Source: Couchioplanes caeruleus
GTDB taxonomy: Bacteria; Actinomycetota; Actinomycetes; Mycobacteriales; Micromonosporaceae
Length of the DNA stretch: 64,000 nt
NCBI RefSeq assembly: GCF_023499255.1
Contig: NZ_CP092183.1
Coordinates: forward strand, 3,282,501-3,346,500
Direction: 5' to 3'
Part shown: one piece after another, positions 9,056-19,200 of the stretch
Layout: each line of letters starts with the position of its first letter
Numbering within the stretch: the stretch's first letter is position 1
The notes under the pieces: generated by a model
Database searches by the model: none
What the model was told of the DNA's origin: nothing
The model's input: the letters and a program-made list of their open reading frames with translations, nothing else
Position numbers and translations under genes: made by a program

Positions 9056-9436
9056 TCATTCCGCTGTCTCATGCTTGGCATATGGTCCGGCGCCCAGGGC
9101 GCGGTCAAGCCGGTTCAGCGTCTCAGCGACCGTGAAGTCCCAGCCGACGAGGTTCGGGCCGGTCCGGTTGAGCCCAGCTCGAAGGCCCTCCTCGGCAAGT
9201 TGGGGAAGGTCTTGATCACGCCATGTCTGCAGCGTCATAGACGCGACGCGTAGATCGCCACCCCATACGCTGACAGCGCGCTGAGCCCTCACTTCCGAGG
9301 ACCAGTACGGCATCGCCCGATCTCCGCTGCCCGTCATTGGCGCAGGACTGCCTTGATCGTTCCTCACGTACCAGATGACCTGATGGCGAGCGATCTCCTG
9401 GAAGAATGCCGCGGTTTGGCTTCCACTCTGACTCAT
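9056..9436 (-). CDS. DUF2750-like protein
   Basis: The 126-residue protein (start chosen at the ATG of MSQSGSQTAAFF; the frame is open to 9490) has the DUF2750 pattern. A short N-terminal helix precedes a strand with VIWYVRNDQG, then a MPYWSSEVRAQRA block, then a helix with LQTWRDQDLPQLAEEGLRAG and GWDFTVAETLNRL. DUF2750 proteins are small, of unknown function, and are often found among toxin-immunity genes. No clear Shine-Dalgarno sequence decides the start. Confidence 0.65.
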   Translation of the reverse strand: MSQSGSQTAAFFQEIARHQVIWYVRNDQGSPAPMTGSGDRAMPYWSSEVRAQRAVSVWGGDLRVASMTLQTWRDQDLPQLAEEGLRAGLNRTGPNLVGWDFTVAETLNRLDRALGAGPYAKHETAE

Positions 9437-9537
9437 CGGCCCGATGACTAACTGCCTACGGCTTCTCGTACGCCACTCCGGCTGACGCACTGTTCTGCCG
9501 CGATCCTCTCGTCAGCGCCGACATGGCAGCGATGGCG

Positions 9538-9801
9538 TCAATCGAAGATCTCCTCATATTTGACCTTGATGCGTCCGTGGTAGCTATCGACTACCAGGTA
9601 CCAGTCGTCGTCATGCGGCACCTCGAGGACGAGTGGGGTGAAGTCGAAGAAGCCACCGTGGTACTCGTACTCGTCGCCGTCGAGATACGCCTGGTACTCG
9701 CTCGCGTCCATGAGGCACACTCGCGCGGATGAGCCGCGCAGTTGGATCTCTAGCTGAGTGCCGCCGGCGCAGCCACCGAGGTCGAACCACAGGTGTTCCA
9801 T
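9538..9801 (-). CDS. DUF1883-like protein
   Basis: The 87-residue protein starts at MEHLWFDLGGCAGG. It carries the DUF1883 pattern: an N-terminal yDLGg strand, a VCLMDASEYQAYLDG core, a YHGGFF turn, then VPHDDDWYLVVDSYHG and a final strand. DUF1883 is a small beta-rich domain, sometimes fused to TIR domains; its function is unknown. It is a single-domain version within the minus-strand small-gene cluster. Confidence 0.65.
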   Translation of the reverse strand: MEHLWFDLGGCAGGTQLEIQLRGSSARVCLMDASEYQAYLDGDEYEYHGGFFDFTPLVLEVPHDDDWYLVVDSYHGRIKVKYEEIFD

Positions 9802-10188
9802 ATGAAATGCATAGCGGGTCGTAACGCGAGCGCAAAGCTCGCCACCCGTTGACGGACGGCTCACTCACGTTCATAGGACAAAGCTGGCGTTCTAGTAGGC
9901 CGGCAACACACCGATATGCCGCCGTCTGCTCGTAACACACGCTCAAACGGCCGTGCACTGACTGAGGCGGCCGTGCCCTGATCTGCCGCGATCCGGGCGC
10001 TACGGATCGTCACGGCGAGGTGAGCGGCTGGGTTCCGGAGGTAGCCGATGCGCGGATGCCCCGGTGATCTGACACCGAGCACGCATCCCCATACCCGGGC
10101 AAGATCGATGGAAGGCAAAGGGGTTCAGCTTGCGTGGAGACCGCACTGTATGCCGTCACCGACGGCGGTCTGCGCCCCCGGAGATTCG

Positions 10189-10695
10189 TTAGAGGCCGAG
10201 TTGGACCGGCCGATCCGGAGTTCCTGCAGTGAGCAGAGCTGTCAAGACTGTAGTGAGGTTGCGGGGCGAAAACAGCTCAGGTCCCGTATGGCTGGCGATC
10301 TCCGAGACCTGCCACCAGCGGAACGCGCCCACGTTCTCCTCGGCAGCGAGTTGGTGGTCCGTCAGGTCGCCGCGTGGCTGGAAGTTGTTTGCGCGGATGA
10401 GGAAGTAGTCGTTGACGATGCCGCCGGAGGCCCGGGGATGGTCGGCGGCCGAGATTTCCTGGTGCCAGATGTGCGGTGGATCGGTGGTGATCGCCAGACC
10501 GGTTTCCTCACGCAGTTCACGGCGCAGAGCCGTCAGCGAGTCCTCGCCGGGTTCGATGCCGCCGCCTGGAGCCGCCCAGACGGCCTTCGCCTGCTCGGGT
10601 ACCGCCGGGTGCGGAAAGTCGAACCGGCAGAGCAGGATGCGGTCGTTCTCATCAAGGATGATCGCGCGGACGGCGCGGCGCAGTTTCGGCGTCAT
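10189..10695 (-). CDS. Nudix hydrolase
   Basis: The 168-residue protein (start at the ATG of MTPKLRRAVRAII) has a complete Nudix box, beginning GGGIEPGEDS and ending RRELREETGL, with all three catalytic Glu of REXXEE. Nudix enzymes cleave nucleoside diphosphates linked to another moiety. The substrate cannot be read from the sequence. The N-terminal strand VRAIILDENDRILLCRF and a C-terminal GAFRWWQVSEI fit the common MutT-like form. A second Nudix gene follows on the same strand. Confidence 0.9.
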   Translation of the reverse strand: MTPKLRRAVRAIILDENDRILLCRFDFPHPAVPEQAKAVWAAPGGGIEPGEDSLTALRRELREETGLAITTDPPHIWHQEISAADHPRASGGIVNDYFLIRANNFQPRGDLTDHQLAAEENVGAFRWWQVSEIASHTGPELFSPRNLTTVLTALLTAGTPDRPVQLGL

Positions 10696-10855
10696 GGCGC
10701 ATCGGACGCGATAGCGAGGCGGATGTTGATCGGCATCGCCGCAGGCTATCAACCGAGAGATCGAGCGATGCCTCTGAACCGAAGGATCTCGGCTGAGGCA
10801 GTCAACTGGAATGCGGCGGCGTATGGATTCGCTGTTGGGGGCAACGCGTTGATGG

Positions 10856-11260
10856 TCAGGCGCGAGCGCCCCGCATAGCTTCCATCAACCCCGTGCGTAC
10901 GGGTTCGTGGGCGAGCGGAGGTAACTCCTCCGGCAAGAACCAACGGATCTCGTCATGCTCATCGGGAGCGGTGTTTGTCGGTGTCCCCTCCCACTCGCTG
11001 ACGATCCAGGCGCTCAAGCGCACGGACTCCTCTGCGCGGCCTATATCCAGCCGGCACAGGTGGATCGCCGAGCCTGTTGCTATCTGCACGCCCAGTTCCT
11101 CGTGCATCTCCCTGGCGAGCGCAGCAAGCTCCGTCTCGCCTGCATCGATGTGTCCACCGGCCAGATCCCACACGTTCGGGTACGCATGTTTGTTCGGGCT
11201 TCGGTGGACGAGCAGGACTCGGCCTTCGCGAACCAGCGCTGCGGTGACGATCTCGGGCAT
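10856..11260 (-). CDS. Nudix hydrolase (MutT-like)
   Basis: The 134-residue protein (start at the ATG of MPEIVTAALVREGRV) is a minimal MutT-like domain. Its Nudix box begins GGHIDAGETE and ends REMHEELGV, with catalytic Glu in place. The frame continues upstream to 11845, but that stretch reads as low-quality shadow. With its neighbour it makes two Nudix genes in the cargo. Nucleotide clean-up is the family role; the actual substrate is unknown. Confidence 0.88.
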   Translation of the reverse strand: MPEIVTAALVREGRVLLVHRSPNKHAYPNVWDLAGGHIDAGETELAALAREMHEELGVQIATGSAIHLCRLDIGRAEESVRLSAWIVSEWEGTPTNTAPDEHDEIRWFLPEELPPLAHEPVRTGLMEAMRGARA

Positions 11261-11524
11261 GGGCGGGATTTTCGCATGGCCCTCCGACAAGAACGTCCGC
11301 AACTGCCGCCGACAACGCGCGTTCGCCCGAGTGCGGGCGCTCACGTGAATGACCTGGGTTCGGCTCACGTTATCGGCCTGGGCCGCCGGGTTCTCGGCGT
11401 GGAGTAGTCGCGGACAAAGCTGGTGAGCCGATCCTGTCGAGGCTGGTCGTTTGGATGGTGGCGGTGGTGCGACGGGTGGCAGGTCGCCGGTGCCCCTCGG
11501 GGTGACAGCACCTAGCTTGCTCGC

Positions 11525-11923
11525 GTGAGCTTCGACTTGTTCGTCCAGCGGTTCGAGAACGGCGATGCGGCTGCGATGGATGGCATCGCGTTCCGTGCAG
11601 TCTGGGGGCCGTATGTCGATCGCACCGAGCCAGAGTTCGACCTGTGGCATGTTCACGTCGATGACGGTGGAGTCGCGGAGATCTATGGCGGTGTCGCAGA
11701 TGAGAGCTTCCCGAGCCTCATGATCTCCAGGTTCTCGCGCGGCTGCGTTCTGGACCTGCTGGTCGAGTTTGCTGCCTTGGCCGATGCCGTGGTGCTGCCG
11801 CAAGGTTGCCCGACGCTTCTGGTGCGTGAAGACCAACGGCGTCATCTGCCCGAGGAACTAGGCGCGGACGCGGTCATCGTGCGTGGCGGCGCGGACGTGG
11901 AGCGCATCTTCGACGGGCAATGA
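11525..11923 (+). CDS. Conserved unknown protein, possibly immunity-type
   Basis: The 132-residue acidic protein starts at GTG (MSFDLFVQRFENGDA). I recall a widespread actinobacterial group of unnamed proteins beginning M-S-[FY]-D-L-F-V-Q, but no function. It has a regular alpha/beta pattern (FDLWHVHVDDGGVAEIYGG; VLDLLVEFAALADAVVLPQG). It is the last small gene before the large toxin locus and on the same strand as it. It may be another immunity-type gene. Confidence 0.6.
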   Translation: MSFDLFVQRFENGDAAAMDGIAFRAVWGPYVDRTEPEFDLWHVHVDDGGVAEIYGGVADESFPSLMISRFSRGCVLDLLVEFAALADAVVLPQGCPTLLVREDQRRHLPEELGADAVIVRGGADVERIFDGQ

Positions 11924-12508
11924 TGAGAAGGGGGTGTGTCCAGGCTCGGGCAAGCTCAGTTCGGGGATGTTGTGGGTCCATTCGTCGATGATTTCGGGCC
12001 AAGGGGTGACCCGGCCGTGGTCGTCTCGGAAGCCGGTGTCGGCGTTAGAGGAAACGCGGGCCGACCTTCAGGTGGCAGCGAGCTGGTCGACCGGCCGGAC
12101 GGCTGGCGCGACAATCCGGACGCCCTGGCCGAAGGCGTGGCACCGGTGGTGGCCGACAACCATACCCGGGCGTCGGTCGCGTCCGCCGAACTGGACGGCC
12201 TATGGGTCACCCACGCGCGCTGCAAGCTCGAGACCGCCCGCCACGTCTCCGGCGACCACCCCGCCGCCGATGCCGCCCTCCGCGCGGCGTTGAGGGACGT
12301 CCCGCACGCAGTCCCCGACCGACATGATCCGCGGGCTTAGCCCCGCGCGACTTCTGCGCTGGAAGGCCGCAGGTTCCCGCACGCGTCGTCGAACTTCGGA
12401 CTCAGCTCTCAACAAGGCCGCTCAAGCAAGGTATTCATGATCATCCTTGTATCAAAGATCGATGAGTCGTAGTCTTCCCTCGCCGTAACGGCATTCACGG
12501 GGGTCTGT
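11924..12508. other. Gene-poor stretch with possible gene remnants
   Basis: No intact gene is convincing. On the minus strand at about 11936-12050 a frame reads like real protein (TGFRDDHGRVTPWPEII), and on the plus strand at about 12150-12340 another does (LDGLWVTHARCKLETARH). Neither has a recognisable family or full length. They look like scraps of degraded genes. The last 90 bases are more AT-rich and probably hold the promoter of the next gene. Confidence 0.35.
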
Positions 12509-15500
12509 ATGGCTGGTCTTGTCGCGTCCCATGCTGTCCACATTCGACGGATCTCTGCGCTGGTGGCCGTCGTCGCCGCGGTAGCGGCGGTGACCGTTCA
12601 CTCATCACCGGCCAGCGCCTCACCGCGTCCGGTCGGCGTCGCCGGTTCCGCTCGGCAGACTCTCGCATCAGCGGATCCTGCCGCGGAAGCCTCCCAGCGC
12701 GCGGCCGCTAGCGGCCAGCGGGTCGAGGTCGTCGAAGCGAGAGATGAGTACTCGCAGACGTTCGCGAACCCGGACGGTTCCTTCGTCCTCCAGGAATCGG
12801 CTGCTCCGCAACGGGCGCGCGCGGCGGACGGGAGCTGGTCCGACCCGGATCCCACGCTGGTGCCTCATCCCGACGGCTCGGTAGGGCCACGTGCGGCTGT
12901 CACCGGCCTTGCGTTCGCCGGCAAGGGTGACGGTTCCGGCCTGATCCGGCTTTCTCGCGCCGGCCAGGCCGTCACGGTGGATTGGCCGGGGAGCCTACCT
13001 ACGCCGCAGATCATCAACGACACGGCGGTCTATCCCGAGGTTTTGCCCGGTGTGGACCTTCGACTCACGGCGACCGTCGAGGGGTACCGGCAGGTTCTGG
13101 TAGTCAAAACCCCGACCGCGGCTGACAACCTTGAGCGGTCCCCGGTGCGGTTCACGATGCACGGAACCGGGGTCCGGGTCGTGTCCGGGCCCGGCGGCGG
13201 GGTACGCGCCGTCGACGCCGACGGCAATGCCACCTTCAGCGGACCGGCCGGGTTGATGTGGGACTCGACCGGCGATAACGAGATCCCGGCGGCCGGCAAG
13301 AAGACAGCGAAGGTTGCGGCGGGCGAAGGGACCGAGCCCGCGCAAGAAGTTGGTTCCGACTCGGTCGATGGCCCGGATCTGGACGACAAGTCCGCCGAGT
13401 TGCCCGTACGGGTCAGCGAGGGGTTTGTCTCGGTCGTACCGGACGCGAGCCTGCTGCAGACTGCGAGCTATCCGGTCTACATCGACCCGCCGGTTGGGTT
13501 GAGCGCCTCGAAGCGGACCGTCGTGACGTCTAACGGTCATCACTATTGGCAGTTCGACAACGACTACGATGAGGACAACCACCGTGACCGTGGTCGCGGC
13601 GTGGGCCGTTGCAGCTCTCAGGTGAGCAACGGCGTCGGCATCATGTGTGCCTCTCCGGCTTTTACCAGCCGGATGTTCTTCTCGTTCAGCCGGTCGAAGC
13701 TGGCCGGGAAGATCGTGCAGGACGCGACTTTCCGGCTGACGGAGACGTGGTCGTTCACGTGCACGCCGTCGTGGGTGAATCTGTACCGCACGTCCGGGGA
13801 CATCTCCGAGGGCACCCGGTGGCCGGGTCCGTCGACCGTCGATCTGCTCGGCGATCGGAAGGTGTCGCACGGGCGTGGGTCGGCGTGTGATCCTGACCAG
13901 CCGGCTGCGGCAGTGGAGTTCAACGACAACCCGGACGAGAGCAACGAGAACTTGACCTCGACGGTCGCGAATCTGGCCAAGGGCACCTGGTCGACGTTGA
14001 CGGTCATGCTGCGTGCCAATGACGAGTCGGATCCGAACAGCTGGAAGCGGTTCAAGAACGACGCGACTCTGCAGGTGACGTACTTCCCGGCCCCGGGCGT
14101 ACCGACGGGCGTCGGTGTGCAGGCCACCAACGATCCTAAGTCGGTCACCTGCCGCGACTCCGCACACGCCGTCACGGTTGCCGACCCCACCCCGCCGGTG
14201 AGCGCGACGGTGCAGACGTCGGTCCAGCCGACAAGCAGCGAGAGCAAGGGTTCCCTGCGCGCCGGCTTCGAGGTGCAGGCGTACGACGCCACGAAGAAGA
14301 CCTGGGGCAAGGTCTGGGGCCAGGACGTGCCGGGTAGCGGCTACGCCGTCGATGGTACGAAGGAATCCCCGCAGACCAGCACCCTGGCCGACGGCAAGAG
14401 TTACCGCCTGCACGCGCAGACCGTGTCGCACGGCAGCTACGGCGGGAAGACCCAGGATCCGCGATCGGCGTTCTCCGGCTGGTGCTACTTCACCGTCAAC
14501 TCCAAGGCCCCCAAAGCGCCGGTCATCGTGCCGGACGCGCACGGGCCCTACACCGAGTGTACCGCCAACGCCTGCGCGCCCGGCGGCGGCCCGGGGATCA
14601 AGGGCGCTTTCACCTTCCAGCCGGACCCGGTCGACAAGGACGTCACCGGGTACCGCTGGACGCTGACCGGCGGCAAACCCCACGACGTCACCGGAGCCAC
14701 CGTCACAGTCAGTGACATCACGCCGCCTGTAGCCGGCACGCTGCTGCTGACTGTCGAGGCCGAGGATCTTCCCGACCGCTACGGCCCGCCGAAGATTTTC
14801 TCGTTCAAGGTCGAAACCCCGAGCGGCCCGGTCGGCCGCTGGCAGTTCGGCGAGACATCGGGTACGAATGCAGCCGACACCGCCGCCGACGGCATCCGGC
14901 ACCCGCTGACCCTGACCACGGGAAGCTCCTTCGACACGCGGGCTCGCCGCGGTGACACCGTCGGCGACCACGCTCTCGCCGTGGACGGCAAGACCGCGTA
15001 CGCGGCCACGAGTCAGCCGGTCGTCAACACCGCGACGTCCTTCACCATCGCCGGATGGGCGTACCTGACTGACACGAGCCGGGCGCAGAGCATCGCGAGC
15101 CAGACGGACGGCGCCGGAACCGGCTTCAACCTGGGCTATCAACCGGCGACCGGCTGGGTCTTCGACTGGCACCGCGCGCCGGCCGGGCAGACCGCCAAGA
15201 TCGCGCGTTCCGTCGCCCAGGTCACGACCACCCCGGCGAAGGTGTGGACCCACATCGCCGGCAGCTACGACGCCACCGCCAAGACGGTGCAGCTCTTCGT
15301 CAACGGCCGGCCCCAAGGCACCCCAGTGCCGGTGGCCGCCGACCTGACGCCGATCCTGACCTCAGGGGGACTGCAGATCGGCCGAGGCGGCGACACCGCC
15401 ACCCCGGGCGAGTACACCGGCGGGCTGATCGACGAGGTCGAGGTCTGGAACCGAGCGCTGGCCGCGGACGAGATCCGCCTCGACGCCCAGCTCGTCGGCC

Positions 15501-16240
15501 CGGACGGTACCTCCGCGACTGTGCTGGCCGGCGCCTGGCTCGCAGATCAAGGCTCGGGCACCTCGATCGCTGACACCTCCGGATACTCCAAGTCCGCGAT
15601 GACCCTCAACGCCGGCGCCGCGCTCAGCGAGGAAGGCGTCGTTGTGTTCGACGGCACCGCCGGGTATGCGAGTGCTGCAGGGCCGGTCGTCGACGAGAGC
15701 GCCTCCTTCACCGTCACCGCCCGCGTACGCCTTGACGCCGCTGCCATCGCGCAGAAGCCGGCCGGGTACCTCGCTCAGATCGCCGGGCAGCAGACCTCCG
15801 GCGAGAGCTCCTGGGGGCTCTGGTACCGGCTCGACTCCGTCGCCGCCGGCGTACCCCAGGGTCGCTGGTTCTTCGGACGCACCGCCATCGACGGCTCGTC
15901 CCGGGTGATCGGCAGCGGCGAGGCGCGCAGCGCCGACACCGTCGACCTGAGCGCCGACCCGGTCGTGCAGGTGACCGGCGTCTACGACGCCCTGGACGAC
16001 AGCCTGCACCTGTACGTGGGCGAGCAGGAGGAGATCCCCGACGACCAACCGCCGACCTTCCCGTACGTCCAGCGCGGATCCGGAGAGCTGTCCATCGGAC
16101 GCGGCCGAGCAGGCGGAACGTGGGACCGATACCTGCCCGGCCAGGTCGGAGAGGTTCGCATGTGGGCCGGCGCGATGACCCGCAACCAGATCATCACGCA
16201 GATTCTCAGCATCTGCACCAACGACTGCGACACCGAATGA
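12509..16240 (+). CDS. Secreted LamG-domain protein preceding an RHS toxin
   Basis: The 1243-residue protein has a Sec signal peptide (hydrophobic core ALVAVVAAVAAVTV, likely cleavage after ASA near 37). A long beta-rich scaffold follows, with DEYSQTFANPDGSF and YPEVLPGVDLRLTATVEGY near 150-205. The middle has fibronectin-like sections. Two LamG/concanavalin-like domains come last (about 770-985 and 995-1230), each with an FTIAGWAYL- or FTVTARVRL-type strand and an LxIGRG end. Such proteins sit directly upstream of RHS toxins in actinomycetes and are thought to act with them at the cell surface. The RHS gene begins 55 bases later on the same strand. The N-terminal scaffold recurs as a broken copy at 44352 and, divergently, in the protein at 38605. 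Confidence 0.85.
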   Translation: MAGLVASHAVHIRRISALVAVVAAVAAVTVHSSPASASPRPVGVAGSARQTLASADPAAEASQRAAASGQRVEVVEARDEYSQTFANPDGSFVLQESAAPQRARAADGSWSDPDPTLVPHPDGSVGPRAAVTGLAFAGKGDGSGLIRLSRAGQAVTVDWPGSLPTPQIINDTAVYPEVLPGVDLRLTATVEGYRQVLVVKTPTAADNLERSPVRFTMHGTGVRVVSGPGGGVRAVDADGNATFSGPAGLMWDSTGDNEIPAAGKKTAKVAAGEGTEPAQEVGSDSVDGPDLDDKSAELPVRVSEGFVSVVPDASLLQTASYPVYIDPPVGLSASKRTVVTSNGHHYWQFDNDYDEDNHRDRGRGVGRCSSQVSNGVGIMCASPAFTSRMFFSFSRSKLAGKIVQDATFRLTETWSFTCTPSWVNLYRTSGDISEGTRWPGPSTVDLLGDRKVSHGRGSACDPDQPAAAVEFNDNPDESNENLTSTVANLAKGTWSTLTVMLRANDESDPNSWKRFKNDATLQVTYFPAPGVPTGVGVQATNDPKSVTCRDSAHAVTVADPTPPVSATVQTSVQPTSSESKGSLRAGFEVQAYDATKKTWGKVWGQDVPGSGYAVDGTKESPQTSTLADGKSYRLHAQTVSHGSYGGKTQDPRSAFSGWCYFTVNSKAPKAPVIVPDAHGPYTECTANACAPGGGPGIKGAFTFQPDPVDKDVTGYRWTLTGGKPHDVTGATVTVSDITPPVAGTLLLTVEAEDLPDRYGPPKIFSFKVETPSGPVGRWQFGETSGTNAADTAADGIRHPLTLTTGSSFDTRARRGDTVGDHALAVDGKTAYAATSQPVVNTATSFTIAGWAYLTDTSRAQSIASQTDGAGTGFNLGYQPATGWVFDWHRAPAGQTAKIARSVAQVTTTPAKVWTHIAGSYDATAKTVQLFVNGRPQGTPVPVAADLTPILTSGGLQIGRGGDTATPGEYTGGLIDEVEVWNRALAADEIRLDAQLVGPDGTSATVLAGAWLADQGSGTSIADTSGYSKSAMTLNAGAALSEEGVVVFDGTAGYASAAGPVVDESASFTVTARVRLDAAAIAQKPAGYLAQIAGQQTSGESSWGLWYRLDSVAAGVPQGRWFFGRTAIDGSSRVIGSGEARSADTVDLSADPVVQVTGVYDALDDSLHLYVGEQEEIPDDQPPTFPYVQRGSGELSIGRGRAGGTWDRYLPGQVGEVRMWAGAMTRNQIITQILSICTNDCDTE

Positions 16241-16295
16241 TTCCGGCCGGGCAGCCGGGCAGCAATGTGACGACGAACGACGGGGCGGCACAGCG

Positions 16296-19200
16296 ATGGT
16301 TCCTCTGATCACCGGCGGCACGCCGTCAAGGTTCGTACGCAATTCCGGCACGTGGCGCCGTCGATTCGCCGCCGGGACGTTGTTGACGCTGATGGCGGCA
16401 TTGCTGCACGGGCCGCAGGCGGCCCAGGCGCAGGTAGGGCTCGGTAGCCCGGCTGTGCCGAAGCCGCACGTCGACAAGGTCCAGCCGTTCACCACGACGG
16501 CCGAAGGCCGCTCCCGCCTGGCGCAATTCGCGAAAGACCGAGCCGCAACGGCCGCCTCAGCCAGGCGAGCCATGCGCGAACAGGCCCGTGCCGCCGCGTG
16601 GCCCACGCCTGGAACAGCCGACCTTACGGTTCCGTCCTCCGGCACGGCGGCGACCACGGCCGGATCGCTGCCCATCACCCTCGCCGCAGCCCTGAACGGC
16701 AACGCGACAGCTCGGGCCCGCGTCACGGTGCTGGACCAGCAACAAGTCACCCGAGCCGGTGTCCAAGGCGTTGTCGTATCCGTCGTACCGACCTCTGGGC
16801 ACCCCGGCCGAACCTCCTTGCGGCTCAGCTACGCCGGGTTCGCCAATCTGTACGGCGGTGACTTCGGCGGCCGGCTTGAACTGGTACGGCTACCCGCCTG
16901 CGCGTTGACCACCCCCGAGAAGGCGGCCTGCCGCACCCGTACGCCCGAAGCCTTCGACAACGAGCGCGCCGCCCAGCGCATCACCTCGACCGTCGATCTG
17001 AGCGCAGCCTCGACTGCGCGCCCCGTGGTGCTGGCGCTGACCGCGGGAACGAAGTCGGGCGGCGGGAACTACGGCGCCACTCCGCTGACGGCCTCCTCGA
17101 GCTGGGAGGCCGGCGGTTCCGCCGGTGCATTTTCATGGAATTACCCGCTGCGCATGCCGCCGGCCGCGGCGGGACCGTCACCCAGCCTCACCATCAGCTA
17201 CAACTCGGCCAGCGTCGACGGCCAGACCTCCTCGTCCAACAACCAGGGCACACTGGTCGGCTCCGGGTTCGACATCACCTCGTCTTACGTCGAGCGCTCC
17301 TACAACTCCTGCGACGACGACGGCCATGACGGCAAAGAAGACCTCTGCTGGAAGTACGACAACGCTACGTTGGTGCTCAACGGCAAATCCAGCGAACTCG
17401 TCATGGACGACCCGGCCGGGACTCGCAAGCCGGGTGACGGTAAGCCCGAGGTCTGGCGGCTCAAAGACGACGACGGTACGAAGGTCGAACACCTCACGGG
17501 CGCCGACAACCAAGCTCACGGCGGCGAATACTGGCGGGTGACCACGGGCGACGGCGCCCAGTACACATTCGGTCTCGCGCACCTTCCCGGAGCCGGCAAG
17601 GACGACGACACGAAGTCGGTGTGGACGGTTCCCGTCTTCGGTGACGACGCTGATGAACCGTGCCACGGCGACACCTTCGACGCCTCAAACTGCACACAGG
17701 CATGGCGGTGGAACCTCGACTACGTCGTGGACACCCACCGCAACGCCATGTCGTACTGGTACACCGCCGAACACAACAACTACGCCAAGAACGGCAAGGA
17801 CAAACCCGGCACCGACTACGTCCGGGGCGGGTACCTGAACCGCATCGAATACGGCCAGCGCGACCAGCACCTGTTCGACCCAGGAGCGCACGCACCGCAG
17901 AAAGTCGTCTTCGACACCGACGAGCGGTGCCTGGTTCCCGACGGGTGCGGTGCACTCACCCACGACACCATGCACAACTGGCCCGACGTGCCGTTCGACT
18001 CCCTTTGCGCCGATGGTGAATCCTGCGTCGGGCGGGACAGCCCCGCCTTCTTCACCCGCCGGCGGCTGACCGGACTCACCACGTACTTCTGGAACGGCGC
18101 CGGATACCAGAGCGTCGACTCCTGGGATTTGCACCAGAAATACCTGGATCCGGGCGACATCGGCGACAGCAGCGATCAGAGCCTGTGGCTGGACTCGATC
18201 ACCCACACCGGGCACATCGGCGGTACCGACATCGCGATGGACCCTGTCGTGTTCACTCACACCTGGCGTACCAACCGTGTCGACAAGACCGACGACATCC
18301 TGCCGCTGAACAAGCCTCGCCTCAACACGATCAGTTCTGAGACCGGTGCCCTCACCACCGTCACATACTCCGAACCGGATTGCGACGCCACGCCCGAGCA
18401 CCGGCGGATGCCCGCCGCCGAGGATGACAACACGCTGCGGTGCTTCCCTGTCCGCTGGCGGCCCAACGGCGGCGACACCGCTCGTAAACTGGACTGGTTC
18501 CACAAGTACGTGGTGACCGACGTGCGGACTACCGACCCCACCGGCGGGTCCCGGCCGCTGGTGTATCACTACGACTACAGCGGACCGGCTTGGCACTACA
18601 CGGAAGACGCCCTGACCCCGCCCAGTGAACGCACATGGTCACAGTGGCGCGGATACGGGAAGGTCACAACCCTCACCGGTGATCCCGGCGAGCTGACCCA
18701 GTCCAAGAGGGTGACCGTCTACCTCCAAGGCATGAACGGGGACCGGCAGGCAGACGGCGGTCATCGCAGTGTCAAGGTCAGCGGCATCACCGCGCCCGCC
18801 ATCACCGATGACGACGTGTTGTCCGGCTTCGTTCGCGAGCAGGTGACCTACAACGGCATCAACGGTGCGGAGGCAAGCGGCACCGTCAACGACCCGTGGT
18901 TCGAGCAGACCGCCAAACGGCACTTTTCCTGGCTCGACGTCGTGGCCGGTTACGTGCGTACCGGCTCGGTCCACTCCCGGACCCGCATCACCAGCGGAAC
19001 TCCGCCCACCGAGCGCAGCCGCACCATCACCACTTCATTCGACCACTACGGCGTCGCCGCCGCAGTCGAGGACCAGGGCGACACCGGCAAGGCGGGCGAC
19101 GAAACCTGCACCCGCACCTGGTATGCCCGCAACCCCGACCGAGGGATCACCACGCTGGTGTCTCGCATCCAGACGCTCGCCACCCTCTGCAAGGACGTGG

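Noticed and set aside
12995..15316. 773-codon minus-strand frame opposite the LamG gene
   Set aside because: Antisense frame produced by high GC; the plus-strand product has clear signal peptide and LamG domains.
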